From the NCBI GenBank assembly GCA_041584015.1, contig JBFHES010000081.1, positions 1-16,405 on the forward strand: a stretch of 16,405 nt of DNA, in the 5' to 3' direction. This stretch comes from JBFHES01 sp041584015 (GTDB lineage: Bacteria > Bacteroidota > Bacteroidia > Bacteroidales > M50B96). The notes beneath the pieces are model-generated. The model was not told the DNA's origin and ran no database searches. It saw only the letters and a program-made list of their open reading frames with translations. Of this stretch, positions 15,722 to 16,405 are shown piece after piece. The position numbers and the translations under genes were made by a program. Each line of letters begins with the position of its first letter. Positions within the stretch are counted from its first letter, which is position 1.

Positions 15722-16405
15722 ATGAAACGATTTTTAATTCTTGCATTAACATACTTTCTATTTTTAAATGTAAGTGCCCAATTATCTCCGGTGCAAAACA
15801 TCAGTAATGGTTCGTTTTATAATACAATTCAAGCTGCCATAGATAGTTCTCAAAATGGCGATACAGTAATTGTAGATCGTGGTATTTATGCTGAGGCGGT
15901 TAATTTCTCAGGGAAAAGTATTGTATTGGCATCGGAGTTTATTTTTACCAACGATACAATTGATATAGACAGCACTATTATTGATGCTACCGGAATTGGT
16001 ACCTGTCTCACTTTTAATCAGGCAGAGGATTCAACAACATGCATAGTAGGTATTTCATTGTTTAATAATGTGCCCAATAATCCGGGTTATCAAATAAGAT
16101 ATATTAACTGTAGCGGTGCCAATCCTCGATTTAAGAATTTATTAATCAGCAATCAGTTTGGTTATAATCAAAAGGGAATAAAAATAGATAGTGCGAATGT
16201 TCACATGGAAAATGTATGGATGCTCGATTTGGATGTTACCAGCATGTTTGATGTTGATAACACCCAGCTAACAATAAGCAATAGTACATTCGTTGGCAAT
16301 AGTGATTTGTTTCATTTCGGAAATTCAGAAATTGAAATTAGGAACTCCATATTTCATGGTAATGGAGGTGAAGGTTTTATGTTTGGATCGGGCAATAGTG
16401 TTTTA
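15722..16405 (+). CDS. Secreted right-handed beta-helix protein, N-terminal part (cut by window edge)
   Basis: A frame opens at the ATG at 15722 and stays open for 228 codons to the right edge. It starts with a signal peptide (MKRFLILALTYFLFLNVSAQ, cut near SA-Q). Then comes the typical opening of Bacteroidota parallel beta-helix proteins: SFYNTIQAAIDSSQNGDTVI, VDRGIYAEAVNFSGKSIVLAS, followed by short strand-turn repeats with Asn and Ile ladders (LLISNQFGYNQKGIKID, LTISNSTFVGNSDLFHF, IEIRNSIFHGNGG). This is the pectate-lyase-like or NosD-like fold used by extracellular polysaccharide lyases and adhesins. Proteins of this kind usually end in a T9SS sorting domain, but that end lies outside the window. 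No catalytic residues can be assigned. Confidence 0.88.
   Translation, partial: MKRFLILALTYFLFLNVSAQLSPVQNISNGSFYNTIQAAIDSSQNGDTVIVDRGIYAEAVNFSGKSIVLASEFIFTNDTIDIDSTIIDATGIGTCLTFNQAEDSTTCIVGISLFNNVPNNPGYQIRYINCSGANPRFKNLLISNQFGYNQKGIKIDSANVHMENVWMLDLDVTSMFDVDNTQLTISNSTFVGNSDLFHFGNSEIEIRNSIFHGNGGEGFMFGSGNSVL

Overview
The window looks like chromosomal DNA from an AT-rich Bacteroidota, most likely a marine or sediment Bacteroidales/Marinilabiliales-type organism (the lineage is inference). The supporting signs are two proteins with type IX secretion (T9SS) C-terminal domains, one of which looks like the T9SS component PorZ, a DUF4834-type small membrane protein, an OmpA protein carrying TSP3 calcium-binding repeats, and a promoter upstream of metK that fits the Bacteroidota pattern TTTG-N19-TAnnTTTG with one mismatch.

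Layout. Positions 1-3249 (+ strand) look like the tail of a surface-glycan or envelope locus: the end of a hexapeptide-repeat acyltransferase, a small outer-membrane beta-barrel protein, a FemAB/GNAT-like transferase and a SAM-dependent methyltransferase. The methyltransferase converges on a DUF4834 gene, and their two stop codons share one CTAG palindrome. On the minus strand follows sahH, with a convincing intrinsic terminator at 3580-3615. Divergent from sahH is the OmpA/TSP3 protein (5271-6722), then a four-helix membrane protein of unknown function, then a convergent unknown 166-residue protein. The next minus-strand block, in order of transcription, is metK, panC (16 bp apart, probably one operon) and porZ. 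Further on are a 711-residue T9SS-exported beta-propeller protein (minus), a 690-bp gene-free stretch with a dense set of inverted repeats, and the first 228 codons of a secreted beta-helix protein (plus), cut by the window edge.

How the genes fit together. metK makes S-adenosylmethionine, methyltransferases such as the one at 2272-3249 use it, and sahH removes the S-adenosylhomocysteine product, so both core enzymes of the SAM cycle lie within 9 kb on the same strand, though not in one operon. PorZ belongs to the cell-surface attachment complex of T9SS; the 711-residue propeller protein carries a typical T9SS sorting domain and the beta-helix protein is a probable client.

The two places that most deserve a second look are (1) the metK leader, where a good promoter is followed by a compact nested hairpin just ahead of the start codon, a candidate cis-regulatory RNA, and (2) the 15267-15471 intergenic element, whose inverted repeats are compatible with a three-way-junction fold and which may be a dispersed repeat or a structured RNA. 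No CRISPR array, tRNA, rRNA, transposase or prophage gene was seen.
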